Part shown: piece by piece, positions 36,128-44,980 of the stretch
Layout of the letters: the number at the start of each line of letters is the position of its first letter
Position numbering within the stretch: the stretch's first letter is position 1
NCBI GenBank assembly: GCA_025800385.1
Contig: JAOXRS010000254.1
Span: 1-48,880 of the forward strand
DNA: 48,880 bases
DNA from: Candidatus Albibeggiatoa sp. nov. NOAA
GTDB taxonomy: Bacteria > Pseudomonadota > Gammaproteobacteria > Beggiatoales > Beggiatoaceae
Direction: 5' to 3'
Notes under the pieces: generated by a model
The model's database searches: none
Seen by the model: only the letters and a program-made list of their open reading frames with translations
What the model was told of the DNA's origin: nothing
Made by a program: the position numbers and the translations under genes

Positions 36128-36874
36128 ATGAGCCAAGATACAGCGAACAAAGCCCCAACAACTGACCCAACAAAACCACCTATTGATACAACTTCTTGTT
36201 TACATGATCTTGTGCAAAGCATGAGGCCATTATTAATTGCATTGCATCAAGACTTTGAAACCCGTAATGCCCGTTATAAAATTTTTGAGCGCGTACTTTA
36301 TATTTTTGGGGCGGTGATTGCTGTGGTGTCTGGCTACGTTTTTTATTTGATTTATATGGTTACCATGGACATGAATGATGTGACGAAGTACATGGCCAAT
36401 ATATCGGTAGAAATTGTCGAGTTATCACATAATGTTGATGATATTAGTACAGAAATGAAAGGGATGCGTCATGTGATGTTAACCATGAATGAGTCAACCC
36501 AATATATGAACCATGCAACACAACAAATGTCATTGTCAGTCGATATTATGCAAAATGCGATGGAGCATATGAAGGCGACTATGGTGCATGTATCGGAAGA
36601 TATGGGCAGTATGCATAATTCTGTATTACAAATGTCAAATAATATGTCTGACATACATTTGGATATTGCAGATATGCGAAATGACTTTAAAGCGGTTACT
36701 GCTGATTTACATACTATGACAGGGTATATGGGTGATATGAAAACCGATACGCGTCATATGAGTCATAATTTGGGTAATATGTCGAATCACATGACGGCTT
36801 TATCACGAAATATCGTCCCTACATTTAGTAAATTTAATAATGCGATGCCGTTTATGAATGCCATGCCTTGGTGA
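36128..36874 (+). CDS. Methionine-rich coiled-coil membrane protein
   Basis: 248 residues. A polar N-terminus, one transmembrane helix (about 55-77), then about 165 residues of coiled coil in which Met and His recur at heptad-like spacing (MKGMRHVML, MSNNMSDIHLDIADM, MGDMKTDTRHMSHNLGNM). By my count there are 30 Met in 248 residues. I do not recognise a named family. Met/His-rich surfaces suggest soft-metal (copper) binding, or Met may simply fill the coiled-coil core. It lies 22 bases after the DUF302 gene and 129 bases before the flavoprotein gene. Confidence 0.75.
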   Translation: MSQDTANKAPTTDPTKPPIDTTSCLHDLVQSMRPLLIALHQDFETRNARYKIFERVLYIFGAVIAVVSGYVFYLIYMVTMDMNDVTKYMANISVEIVELSHNVDDISTEMKGMRHVMLTMNESTQYMNHATQQMSLSVDIMQNAMEHMKATMVHVSEDMGSMHNSVLQMSNNMSDIHLDIADMRNDFKAVTADLHTMTGYMGDMKTDTRHMSHNLGNMSNHMTALSRNIVPTFSKFNNAMPFMNAMPW

Positions 36875-37003
36875 TTACAAATTCTGATTTAGTTAAGAAT
36901 CTACTTAATAAATCAAATAATGGGTGCTTGTAAACACATTAATAATATGTTGGTAAGCCTATCGTGCTTGCTGCGTGCCACGGTGATTTTTTAAGGAATA
37001 ATT

Positions 37004-38404
37004 ATGGATAGACATGTTGATGTAGCTATTATTGGAGCAGGTTCAGCGGGTTTATACGCATTACCACAAATTCGCCGTCAAACTGATAATTTTGTGCTGA
37101 TTAATGGCGGGCATTACGGAACAACTTGTGCGCGTGTCGGTTGTATGCCGTCTAAAGTTTTAATTCAAGCCGCTGAAGATTATCATCATCGTCATACCTT
37201 GTCAGCCAAAGGCATTTATGGTGGCAATAAATTACGGGTTGATATTCCTGCGATCATGCGTCATGTGCGCCAGTTACGTGATGGCTTTGTCGGCCGTGTT
37301 ACAAGTAATATGGAGCGTTTAAAAGAGAAATGCATTGATGGTTATGCTACTTTTCTCGAGCCTAATATTTTACAAGTCAATGATGAAAAAATCACCGCTA
37401 AGAAAATTGTGATCGCCACAGGTACATCGCCGATTGTGCCCGCCGCATGGTCAGATTTTCAAGACTATATTTTGACCACTGATAGCTTATTTGAACAAGA
37501 AACTTTGCCTGCAAGTATTGCCGTTTTAGGCTTGGGTGTGATTGGTTTAGAAATGGGACAGGCATTAGGCCGTTTAGGTATTCAAGTGGTTGGTGTGGAT
37601 ATTTTAGACAGCATTGGTGGTATTAAAGACCCTGAGATTAACCAAGTTGCGATTGAAACGATTGGTGCAGATTTTCCTTTATGGCTAGGTCATGCTGCGG
37701 AATTGGAAGAGCAAGAAGGGCAAGTATTAGTTAAAGCTGGCGATAACAGTATTTTAGTCGATAAAATTTTGGCCAGTCTGGGGCGTAAACCTAATATTAC
37801 AGGTTTAGGCTTAGACAAAATTGGGGTTGCTCTCGACTCTCGTGGTATGCCTGTTTTTAATCCAAATACATTGCAGTTAGGTGATTTCCCTATTTTTATT
37901 GCAGGTGATGCCAATGCTGATCGCCCCATTTTACATGAAGCGGGAGACGATGGACGTATTGCTGGATACAATGCCAGTCATGATGATGTAATTGGCTTTA
38001 AACGTAAAACGCCAATGGGTATTACTTTTTGTGACCCGAATATTGTACGCGTTGGTCAAAGCTGGGGCGAACTACAGGATAATGAAAATATTGTTGTCGG
38101 CAGTATGGATTTTAAAATGCAAGGCCGTGCCGTGATTATGGGTAAAAATAAAGGCATGATTCGCGTATATGCTGATAAAGAAGATGGTCGACTACTTGGG
38201 GCAGAAATGATTGTGACGCGAGGTGAGCATATTGCACATTTATTAGCGTGGGCAATTCAAAAACAAATGACCATACATGAGTTACTACAAATGCCTTATT
38301 ATCATCCAGTCATTGAGGAAGGTTTACAAAGTGCGCTGTATGATGTGGCCAGCCAACTTGGCTTGTCTAAACAAGGTGGGATTTTAGAATTACAGCCATT
38401 GTAA
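37004..38404 (+). CDS. Dihydrolipoyl dehydrogenase-family flavoprotein
   Basis: 466 residues. FAD-binding GAGSAG at 11-16, redox-active disulfide Cys42/Cys47 in TTCARVGCMPSK, NAD-binding GLGVIGLEMGQALG at about 181-194, FAD site IFIAGDAN, and the dimer-interface catalytic MPYYHPVIEEGL with His and Glu (about 440-445). These are all residues needed for dithiol/disulfide exchange with NAD. The substrate is probably dihydrolipoamide, but no 2-oxoacid dehydrogenase or glycine cleavage genes are adjacent, so it may serve a lipoate-dependent sulfur pathway or another disulfide. AAGGA seven bases upstream fixes the start. Confidence 0.88.
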   Translation: MDRHVDVAIIGAGSAGLYALPQIRRQTDNFVLINGGHYGTTCARVGCMPSKVLIQAAEDYHHRHTLSAKGIYGGNKLRVDIPAIMRHVRQLRDGFVGRVTSNMERLKEKCIDGYATFLEPNILQVNDEKITAKKIVIATGTSPIVPAAWSDFQDYILTTDSLFEQETLPASIAVLGLGVIGLEMGQALGRLGIQVVGVDILDSIGGIKDPEINQVAIETIGADFPLWLGHAAELEEQEGQVLVKAGDNSILVDKILASLGRKPNITGLGLDKIGVALDSRGMPVFNPNTLQLGDFPIFIAGDANADRPILHEAGDDGRIAGYNASHDDVIGFKRKTPMGITFCDPNIVRVGQSWGELQDNENIVVGSMDFKMQGRAVIMGKNKGMIRVYADKEDGRLLGAEMIVTRGEHIAHLLAWAIQKQMTIHELLQMPYYHPVIEEGLQSALYDVASQLGLSKQGGILELQPL

Positions 38405-38411
38405 ACTTAAT

Positions 38412-38444
38412 TCCAACAGTTTCTTATCGGTTGAGGCTGTTGGA
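38412..38444. terminator. Bidirectional terminator hairpin
   Basis: TCCAACAG (38412-38419) pairs perfectly with CTGTTGGA (38437-38444), followed by TTGTTT. It separates the convergent flavoprotein and histidine kinase genes. Confidence 0.65.
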
Positions 38445-38458
38445 TTGTTTATGCTCGT

Positions 38459-39835
38459 TTAATGTATAGGCCATATAATTGAAATCCGCGCACCTCCCAA
38501 AGGAGAGTCACTAATTACTGCATCACCTTGATGCCATAGAGCAATTTGTTTCACAATCGCTAAACCTAAGCCATAACCACCTTCGCTGCGACTGCGACTG
38601 GAATCTAAGCGTACAAAAGGTTGGAATAAACGTTCTCTATCCGCTGTAGGAATCCCCATCCCATCATCATCAATATGAATACAATACTGTTTTTTCTGCA
38701 TTTCAATGCTTACTTGAATTTGAGTTTTAGCATATCGCATTGCGTTACGGAGTAAATTACTGACTGCACGTTGCATATAATCAGCTGAAATTGTCACTTG
38801 TGCATCATGTGGGCTGGGATGCAACTGAATCGGTATTTGAGTATCTGGCTGCACTTGTTCAATCCATTCCGCAACCACTTTATTCAAGTCATAAATGCGT
38901 AAATGTAATGGTGGCGTTGTCCGTTCTAAGCGAGCATACACCAGTAATTCATGTACCATTTTATCCAATTCATCAACATTGGCATTGATACCTTGTAAAT
39001 AACGTTGCTGTGCAGTTTTGTCCGCTGAATCTTCCAACATCGTCAGTTCAAAACGCAAACGGGTAATCGGCGTACGTAATTCATGTGATACCGCATCGGT
39101 TAAAGTTTTATGCCCTTGAATTAATTTTTGAATGCGTTCCGCCATCGCATTAAAGGTATCTGCTAACTGTCCAATTTCATCACGCCCTAAAGCGGGTACA
39201 CGACTATCAAGTTGTCCTGCACCAAATTGTTGAGCCGCCTGATGTAATTTGTTTAAACGCTTGTCTAACTGTCGCACCCAAAAAAACACGACCACCGCCA
39301 AAATAACAAAGCCTGATATATTGACAATAAGTATGATATTTTCAAAATTGCTATAAAAATCTGCTTCTTTTTCTGCTAAGCCTTCCACTTCATTAATCGC
39401 AAATTGTAAAACCACATCCGAATTCATAAAGCGTTTGTAAATATGGTAGTCTCCCAAAATCCCGTAATCAGTAATGAGTTTGTCTTGGTCAAATACGGTA
39501 ACGGTTTCGCCTGATGTAATTTGTTGTTTTTGTTCGCTCAATAGAGAAATAGGTAAAGTGCTAATTGTAAATAACTGCAATGTGTAGATACTATTTTGCT
39601 CGATCAAGTCTAAACGCTGTCGCCATTGTTCACGTGGATAATGGTTTAATTCTTGTTCAATTAGATAAAGTTCACCTGCGGTATTAATCTTAAATCGGTA
39701 TTGCAAAAACGTATGCTCTGAGTTGAGCCACCGTTCTGCCAAAATGTCTAGTAAATATTCTGAGCTGAAGAAGTAGATTAAAATCGTTGCTAACAGTAGT
39801 AGATATATTTTGGTAAACAATCGGTTAATAGACAC
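38459..39835 (-). CDS. Sensor histidine kinase, RstB-like
   Basis: 458 residues. Helix at about 8-28, periplasmic sensor region about 30-165, second helix about 167-187, HAMP (188-240), H-box VSHELRTPITRLRFEL with His251, N-box NLLRNAMRYA (about 357), and G-boxes DDDGMGIP and GGYGLGLAIVKQIA. The HATPase end is intact. The H-box and linked regulator resemble RstB of E. coli. It senses an unknown periplasmic signal and phosphorylates the regulator encoded 24 bases upstream. The nearby tandem protease genes are possible targets. Confidence 0.93.
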   Translation of the reverse strand: MSINRLFTKIYLLLLATILIYFFSSEYLLDILAERWLNSEHTFLQYRFKINTAGELYLIEQELNHYPREQWRQRLDLIEQNSIYTLQLFTISTLPISLLSEQKQQITSGETVTVFDQDKLITDYGILGDYHIYKRFMNSDVVLQFAINEVEGLAEKEADFYSNFENIILIVNISGFVILAVVVFFWVRQLDKRLNKLHQAAQQFGAGQLDSRVPALGRDEIGQLADTFNAMAERIQKLIQGHKTLTDAVSHELRTPITRLRFELTMLEDSADKTAQQRYLQGINANVDELDKMVHELLVYARLERTTPPLHLRIYDLNKVVAEWIEQVQPDTQIPIQLHPSPHDAQVTISADYMQRAVSNLLRNAMRYAKTQIQVSIEMQKKQYCIHIDDDGMGIPTADRERLFQPFVRLDSSRSRSEGGYGLGLAIVKQIALWHQGDAVISDSPLGGARISIIWPIH

Positions 39836-39859
39836 ATTGTTGGCCTTTTTGGGTGAGTG

Positions 39860-40564
39860 TTATGTCCAACTTTCTGCAACAAATAAATAACCTTGTCCGC
39901 GCACGGTCAGAATATGACGTGGGTTTGTTGCATCATCGTTAAGTTTTTTGCGTAAATTGGCAATTTTAAAATCAATCGAACGGTCAACCCCATCGTATTG
40001 AATGCCACGGGTTTCATTTAGCAAGGTATCGCGTGACAGAACTTGCCCAGCGTGTTGAGCTAATAAATGCAGCAAATCAAATTCTGCAGTGGTTAAATTC
40101 AATTCAGCTTCTGCTAAATGTACACTACGGTTGGCGGTATTAATTGACAGTTGTCCAAATTGCAAACTATTCGCAGCAGGTGTAGCTTTAACCATGGTTT
40201 GACGACGTAATAGGGCTTTAATCCGAGCCAATAGCACACGCGGCTGAACGGGTTTAATCACATAATCGTCTGCGCCTGCTTCCAATCCAGCAACTTGGTC
40301 AATATCATCTTCAATCGCGGTTAAAATCATAATTAACCCTTGATAGTTTGCTCGTACTTCTCGACACACGCTAAACCCATCTTTTTCTGGTAGCATCATG
40401 TCTAAAATGACTAAATCAGGTTGTAATTGATAGATTTTTTTTACGCCGATCGTACCTGTAGTTGCTGTGGAAATTGTGAAACCGTGTTGGGTTAAGTATT
40501 CGTTGATTAAGTCCAGTAATCTTATGTCATCCTCAATAATGAGAATGTGGGGTGCATGGCTCAT
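39860..40564 (-). CDS. OmpR-family response regulator, RstA-like
   Basis: 234 residues from ATG 40564, chosen because GGAG lies six bases upstream; the longer frame adds 14 residues. Receiver domain with acidic pocket Glu11-Asp12-Asp13, phosphoacceptor Asp55 (LVILDMMLPEKDGF), and Lys in YVIKPVQ (about 104). The winged-helix DNA-binding domain (about 130-232) has TTAEFDLLHLLAQHAGQVLSR and the RstA-like segment GIQYDGVDRSIDFKIANLRKKL. It forms an operon with the kinase downstream. Confidence 0.94.
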   Translation of the reverse strand: MSHAPHILIIEDDIRLLDLINEYLTQHGFTISTATTGTIGVKKIYQLQPDLVILDMMLPEKDGFSVCREVRANYQGLIMILTAIEDDIDQVAGLEAGADDYVIKPVQPRVLLARIKALLRRQTMVKATPAANSLQFGQLSINTANRSVHLAEAELNLTTAEFDLLHLLAQHAGQVLSRDTLLNETRGIQYDGVDRSIDFKIANLRKKLNDDATNPRHILTVRGQGYLFVAESWT

Positions 40565-40698
40565 GTGTTCTCCATCCTCATGCTTAAAAAAGATGAAAGA
40601 TAGCATAAGCCTGCATCAGGTATAAATATTTAAGAATATGGGTCAACTAGAGGGTTGGTTATCTTTGCTCAGATTTGCAATCCTCATGTTAGGTGTAT

Positions 40699-42270
40699 TT
40701 AGTTAAGATAATCGACTTTTAAGCGTTGCATAGGCGCGTATTCACTCATGCCTGCACAATTTTGTGCTTGGACGGTGACATAATAATCACTGCCTTGCGG
40801 TAATTCCAGATCAATTGTTGTTTGACTTACATCTAACGGAATTGCTTGCACATTATCAAATGTCACGTCAGAAATAGGGTTGGAATAAGGCGCGAATGTG
40901 AATACATATTGTTGTGCATATGAGCTTGCTTCCCAATGCAACTTAACAAAGGATTGTTGTTGATTTACGGTAAATTTAGGGGCAAAAGGTGCAGGCGTGA
41001 CTGTTTCCTGACATTGGCTCATATCTTGGTAATTTGGCGTGACGAAGCGTGCAGTGGGTACATGTTGTTTAATAAAGTCTGTGTAATGTGAAACTCGCAT
41101 ATACACGCTATAACTGCCTTGTGAGCCACAAAAGCTACCAAAACTAACGATACCGACTTGCGTCCATTCACCCAGCTCGCCATTCCAGATAGTTAAAGGT
41201 CCACCACTGTCACCATTGCAAGCACTGCTCCCCCCTTTTTCAAAGCCTGCACAAAGTAACCCTTCAACAAATTTAGCTTGTTGCTCTTCTGTTTCAATGC
41301 TTTCCTGCGTGAATGCACCACTGGCTTGACACACTTCAGGGGCAGCAATGGGATAATATAGTTTTTGTAATTGTCTTGTACCATAATCATGTGCACTATC
41401 AATAGTATAAATTGCATCAATTAAAGACATACCTCTTTCTGTCATCACTTGCATTAAAGCATCGAGCGTGATTATATTGGGGTCTTGCCCTAATACGTTT
41501 GCTAAAGCTTGAAATCCTACAGTCCCTTGAAAAACAGCCTTATTTAAAAAGCCAGTGGCATCATCATAAGGTGTTTTTAAACCAATTTGTGGTGCAGCTA
41601 AAACCGCTTTTACAATCTCAGTATTGGATATACCTGCTTTTGATAATATACCAATTAACCCCACCATTGGGTCTTCACTATTTTCTGAGGGTTGTTCTGT
41701 TTCTTCTGATAGTTCTGGTAGTTCTGTTCCTGCTAAGCGTGGGTCATTGCCATAGATACTTGACATATAGGAAGATAGTGGTTCTGCTAAACGTCCCCAA
41801 CCTGTTAACATTGCTTGTGTCCCAACAGGAATCGGTGCAGCAGCTTTGTCTAATAATGTGACAGGGGTTTGGTCTACCGTTTCTTCTAATTCTAATAATG
41901 CAACATCAGCTTCTGAGGTTTTCGGGTTATAACTCTCAGATAAGACGATCCGTTTCACTTTGACAATCTTACCACCATCTTCGCCTAAATTAAGGTTGCC
42001 GACTCGAACTTTAAGATTTTCAGTTGAACGTGCTTGTCCAGTTTCTTCATTAGCAACACAATGTGCAGCAGTTAATACCCAAGACGCATCAATCACACTT
42101 GCACCACAACCAGAATCCTCACCCTCTCTTAATTCTACCATCCAAGGATAAAGTGGTTGGGTAACATTCTCACCATTGACAACTCGCACTAAGCGTGAAG
42201 AATCATCAGCAAATGCCATAGGGTTTGCAATTAAAGATGACATTAATATGTAAAGAGGCAATTTACGCAT
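40699..42270 (-). CDS. Secreted S1 serine protease with internal insertion (copy 1)
   Basis: 523 residues. Signal peptide 1-21 (cleavage after AFA), then a chymotrypsin-fold protease: VVNGENVTQPLYPWMVEL, His70 in TAAHC, Asp122 in EADVALLEL, Ser355 in CNGDSGGP. Between LTGWGRLAE (about 155-163) and LQKLYYPI (301-308) sits an insertion of about 137 residues, partly acidic and low in complexity, not found in ordinary trypsins. Residues about 425-523 resemble a fibronectin III-like domain (FVKLHWEASSYAQQYVFTF). The position equivalent to trypsin 189 is Ser349, so Arg/Lys specificity is not expected. The paralogue upstream is about three quarters identical. GGA lies about ten bases before the ATG. 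Confidence 0.93.
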   Translation of the reverse strand: MRKLPLYILMSSLIANPMAFADDSSRLVRVVNGENVTQPLYPWMVELREGEDSGCGASVIDASWVLTAAHCVANEETGQARSTENLKVRVGNLNLGEDGGKIVKVKRIVLSESYNPKTSEADVALLELEETVDQTPVTLLDKAAAPIPVGTQAMLTGWGRLAEPLSSYMSSIYGNDPRLAGTELPELSEETEQPSENSEDPMVGLIGILSKAGISNTEIVKAVLAAPQIGLKTPYDDATGFLNKAVFQGTVGFQALANVLGQDPNIITLDALMQVMTERGMSLIDAIYTIDSAHDYGTRQLQKLYYPIAAPEVCQASGAFTQESIETEEQQAKFVEGLLCAGFEKGGSSACNGDSGGPLTIWNGELGEWTQVGIVSFGSFCGSQGSYSVYMRVSHYTDFIKQHVPTARFVTPNYQDMSQCQETVTPAPFAPKFTVNQQQSFVKLHWEASSYAQQYVFTFAPYSNPISDVTFDNVQAIPLDVSQTTIDLELPQGSDYYVTVQAQNCAGMSEYAPMQRLKVDYLN

Positions 42271-42322
42271 GTTGTTTTCCGTTGTTGTTTTTACCTAATA
42301 ACGAACAGTATGAAAAAAAGCC

Positions 42323-42360
42323 TTGTAAGGTTCTATTTAAATCATGTATGGATTTGTAAG
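42323..42360 (-). promoter_or_regulatory. Direct repeats TTGTAAG upstream of protease copy 1
   Basis: Two TTGTAAG words (42323-42329 and 42354-42360) are 31 bases apart, about three helical turns. The same pair with the same spacing and much of the intervening sequence lies upstream of protease copy 2. Tandem half-sites of this kind fit an OmpR-family regulator, possibly the RstA-like protein encoded next door. Confidence 0.4.
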
Positions 42361-42439
42361 CATATGTTATATAAATGCGTAAGCGTATTTTACGTTCAGC
42401 CAGTCGTTAGAATCTGTGGGAGGAAAGGAAGGATAATTA

Positions 42440-42469
42440 GAGTGCAAACCAAGTGATAAGTTTACACTC
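42440..42469 (-). terminator. Hairpin after protease copy 2
   Basis: GAGTGCAAAC (42440-42449) and GTTTACACTC (42460-42469) are inverted copies with one mismatch, 36 bases after the stop of protease copy 2 (minus strand). On the minus strand it is followed by TAATTATCC, a weak T-tract. It would separate the two protease transcripts. Confidence 0.45.
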
Positions 42470-42504
42470 CAAAGCATTATGAATTTACATGAATGCCTAT
42501 TTAA

Positions 42505-44106
42505 CTAGTTAAGGTAATCAACTTTTAAGCGTTGGATAGGTGCGTGCTCACTCATGCCTGCACAATTTTGCGCTTGGACAGTCACATAATAATCACTACC
42601 TTGTGGTAATTCTGTGTCAATGACTGTTTGGCTCACATCCAATGGAATCGATTGCACATTATCAAATGTCACATCAGAAATAGGATTGGAGTAAGGCGCA
42701 AATGTGAACACATATTGTTGTGCATACGAGCTAGGTTCCCAATGCAATTTAACAAAAGTTTGTTGTTGATTTACGGTAAACTTAGGGGCAAATGGTGCAG
42801 GTGTAATCACTTCATGACATTGACTCATATCTTGATAATCAACTGTAACAAAGCGTGCATTAGGTACATGTTGTTTGATAAAGTCTGTGTAATGTGAAAC
42901 ACGTGTGTATACATCATAATTGCCTTGTGCCGCACAAAAACTGGAAAAGCTCACTAAACCAACTTGAGTCCACTCACCCAGTTCACCGTTCCAAATTGTT
43001 AAAGGCCCGCCACTATCGCCACTGCAATCACTACTACCACCTTTTTCAAAGCCTGCACAAATTAAGCTTGCTACAAAGTTTTCTTGTTGTTCTTCTGCTA
43101 ACTCTTGTTGCTCTTCTGTTCCTTGCTGTTCAGCTGTCTCTTGTTCTTCTGCTCCTAGCTGTGGGAGTACACCACTAGCTTGGCATACTTCAGGGGCAAC
43201 AATCGGATAATAAAGCTTTTGTAATTGCCCTGTTCTGTATCCATACGCTTCATCGATAGTATAAATTGCATCAACTAAAGACATGCCACTATCTGCCATT
43301 ATTTGCATCAAAGCATCCAGTGTAATCACATTGGGGTCTTGTCCTAACGCATTTGCTAAAGCTTGAAATCCCGGAGTACCTCTAAAGACGGCTTTATTTA
43401 AAAAGCTAGTGGTGTCATCATAAGGTGTTTTTAAACCAATTTGTGGTGCAGCTAAAACCACTTTGATAATCTCATCATTAGATATACCCGCTTTTGATAA
43501 TGTATCAACTAAAACTGCTATCGGGTCTTCATCTTCTTTTGGCTCAGGTTGTTCTGTATCTGCTAAACGTGAGTCATTGCCATAGATATTTGATATATAA
43601 GCATTTAGCCCTTCTGCTAAACGTCCCCAACCTGTTAACATGGCTTGCGTGCCAACGGGAATCGGCGCAGCAGCTGTGTCTAATAATGTCACAGGCGTTT
43701 GATCTATTGTTTCTTCTAGTTCTAGTAACGCAATATCACCTTCCAAAGTTTGAGGGTTATAGCTAGGATTTTCAGGTAACACGATACGTTTTACTTTTAC
43801 AATTCGCCCACCGTTTTCACCTAAGTTAAGATTTGCGACTCGTATATCAATGTTTTCACTTGGACTTGCTGCACCTGTTTCCAAGTTAGTTACACAATGT
43901 GCTGCTGTTAATATCCAAGAAGCATCGATTACACTTGCACCACAAGATGCTTCCCCTTGATCTCGTAGTTCCACCATCCAAGGATAAAGTGGTTGAGTGA
44001 CTTTTTCACCATTGACAATCCGTACTAAACGTGAAGAATCATCAGCAAATGCTATAGGACTCGCAATTAAAGATGACATTAACATGTATATTGGAAGCTT
44101 ACGCAT
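42505..44106 (-). CDS. Secreted S1 serine protease with internal insertion (copy 2)
   Basis: 533 residues from ATG 44106; an ATG 12 bases upstream is inside the GGAAAACAAC leader that copy 1 also has, so it is unlikely as start. Same plan as copy 1: signal peptide 1-21, His70, Asp124, Ser365 (CSGDSGGP), a long insertion (about 165-298) and an FN3-like C-terminal domain. It differs in a Glu/Gln-rich expansion at about 319-342 and in Asp360 at the position equivalent to trypsin 190, where copy 1 has Ala, so cleavage preference may differ. It arose by tandem duplication with copy 1 and each has its own leader and terminator. Confidence 0.93.
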   Translation of the reverse strand: MRKLPIYMLMSSLIASPIAFADDSSRLVRIVNGEKVTQPLYPWMVELRDQGEASCGASVIDASWILTAAHCVTNLETGAASPSENIDIRVANLNLGENGGRIVKVKRIVLPENPSYNPQTLEGDIALLELEETIDQTPVTLLDTAAAPIPVGTQAMLTGWGRLAEGLNAYISNIYGNDSRLADTEQPEPKEDEDPIAVLVDTLSKAGISNDEIIKVVLAAPQIGLKTPYDDTTSFLNKAVFRGTPGFQALANALGQDPNVITLDALMQIMADSGMSLVDAIYTIDEAYGYRTGQLQKLYYPIVAPEVCQASGVLPQLGAEEQETAEQQGTEEQQELAEEQQENFVASLICAGFEKGGSSDCSGDSGGPLTIWNGELGEWTQVGLVSFSSFCAAQGNYDVYTRVSHYTDFIKQHVPNARFVTVDYQDMSQCHEVITPAPFAPKFTVNQQQTFVKLHWEPSSYAQQYVFTFAPYSNPISDVTFDNVQSIPLDVSQTVIDTELPQGSDYYVTVQAQNCAGMSEHAPIQRLKVDYLN

Positions 44107-44162
44107 GTTGTTTTCCATAGTTAGTTGTTTTTATTTAACGGTGAGTAGTATGCAAAAAAGCC

Positions 44163-44200
44163 TTGTAAGGTTCTATCAAAATAATGTATGGATTTGTAAG
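44163..44200 (-). promoter_or_regulatory. Direct repeats TTGTAAG upstream of protease copy 2
   Basis: TTGTAAG at 44163-44169 and 44194-44200, again 31 bases apart. The surrounding sequence (GCCTTGTAAGGTTCTAT, ATGTATGGATTTGTAAGCAT) is almost identical to that upstream of copy 1, although the rest of the intergenic DNA has diverged. Confidence 0.4.
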
Positions 44201-44460
44201 CATGTGTTGTATATAAGAAGTAAACTTGCTTTAATTTTAAATAATATCAAAAGCATGAAAGATTCATTGTGATGTAAAATATTTTTAGGCTATACCTTCA
44301 GGTTAAGAGAAATGTAGCTAAAAATTATACCTGATGCCCTCTTTTAAATTGAGATATTGCTAAAACTTTTAGAGTAAAGCACAATACTTAAAATGAGCAT
44401 AAAGAGTGTTGTTCAAAAAATAATAAATGAAGATAAATATAAAAAACCTTTAAAAATCAC

Positions 44461-44489
44461 TTGACATAGCTCTATATAAAGCTTAGAAT
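44461..44489 (+). promoter_or_regulatory. Sigma-70 promoter of the str operon
   Basis: A perfect -35 TTGACA (44461-44466), exactly 17 bases of spacer, and a -10 TAGAAT (44484-44489). Upstream lies an A/T-rich run (44411-44459) that could act as an UP element. Expected start near 44496, leaving a leader of about 93 bases before rpsL. Confidence 0.8.
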
Positions 44490-44588
44490 TTTCCTCTTTC
44501 ATGCAAGGCTGCCAGATTGTGAATGGTCGGCCTGTTTTATTTTGTAAAGAATTAATAACTGCGCTTAGTCAAAAAATGAAACAGTATT

Positions 44589-44963
44589 ATGGCAACGATT
44601 AACCAATTAGTGCGTAAACCACGCAAGTCACCGATTCAAAAGAGTAATGTTCCTGCATTAGACGCATGTCCACAAAAACGTGGTGTTTGTACTCGTGTAT
44701 ACACTACAACACCTAAGAAACCAAACTCAGCGATGCGTAAAGTTGCTCGTGTACGTTTGACAAATGGTATGGAAGTAACCACTTATATCGGTGGTGAAGG
44801 TCACAACTTGCAAGAACACTCGGTGGTATTGATTCGTGGTGGACGGGTAAAAGATTTACCTGGTGTGCGCTATCACACGGTACGGGGTAGCCTTGATACT
44901 TCTGGTGTAAGTGCAAGAAGACAAGGGCGTTCTAAATACGGCGCGAAACGTCCTAAATCCTAA
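44589..44963 (+). CDS. rpsL: 30S ribosomal protein S12
   Basis: 124 residues, normal length. The sequence from ATINQLVRKPRK through PNSAMRKVARVRLTNG to the C-terminal RSKYGAKRPKS is typical S12, and the streptomycin-related loops TTPKKPNSA and GGRVKDLPGVRYH are intact and wild type in appearance. It sits at the decoding centre. First gene of the str operon; rpsG follows after 17 bases. Confidence 0.98.
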   Translation: MATINQLVRKPRKSPIQKSNVPALDACPQKRGVCTRVYTTTPKKPNSAMRKVARVRLTNGMEVTTYIGGEGHNLQEHSVVLIRGGRVKDLPGVRYHTVRGSLDTSGVSARRQGRSKYGAKRPKS

Positions 44964-44980
44964 GCTAAGAGATAACTATT

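Larger units (their letters stand above)
44107..44588. other. Intergenic region between protease copy 2 and the str operon
   Basis: 482 bases without a gene. The left part (44107-44210) is the protease leader with its direct repeats. The middle (about 44210-44450) is very AT-rich. The right part holds the rpsL promoter (44461-44489) and about 100 bases of leader. A frame of 23 codons starting at 44394 has no ribosome binding site and is not called. Confidence 0.6.
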
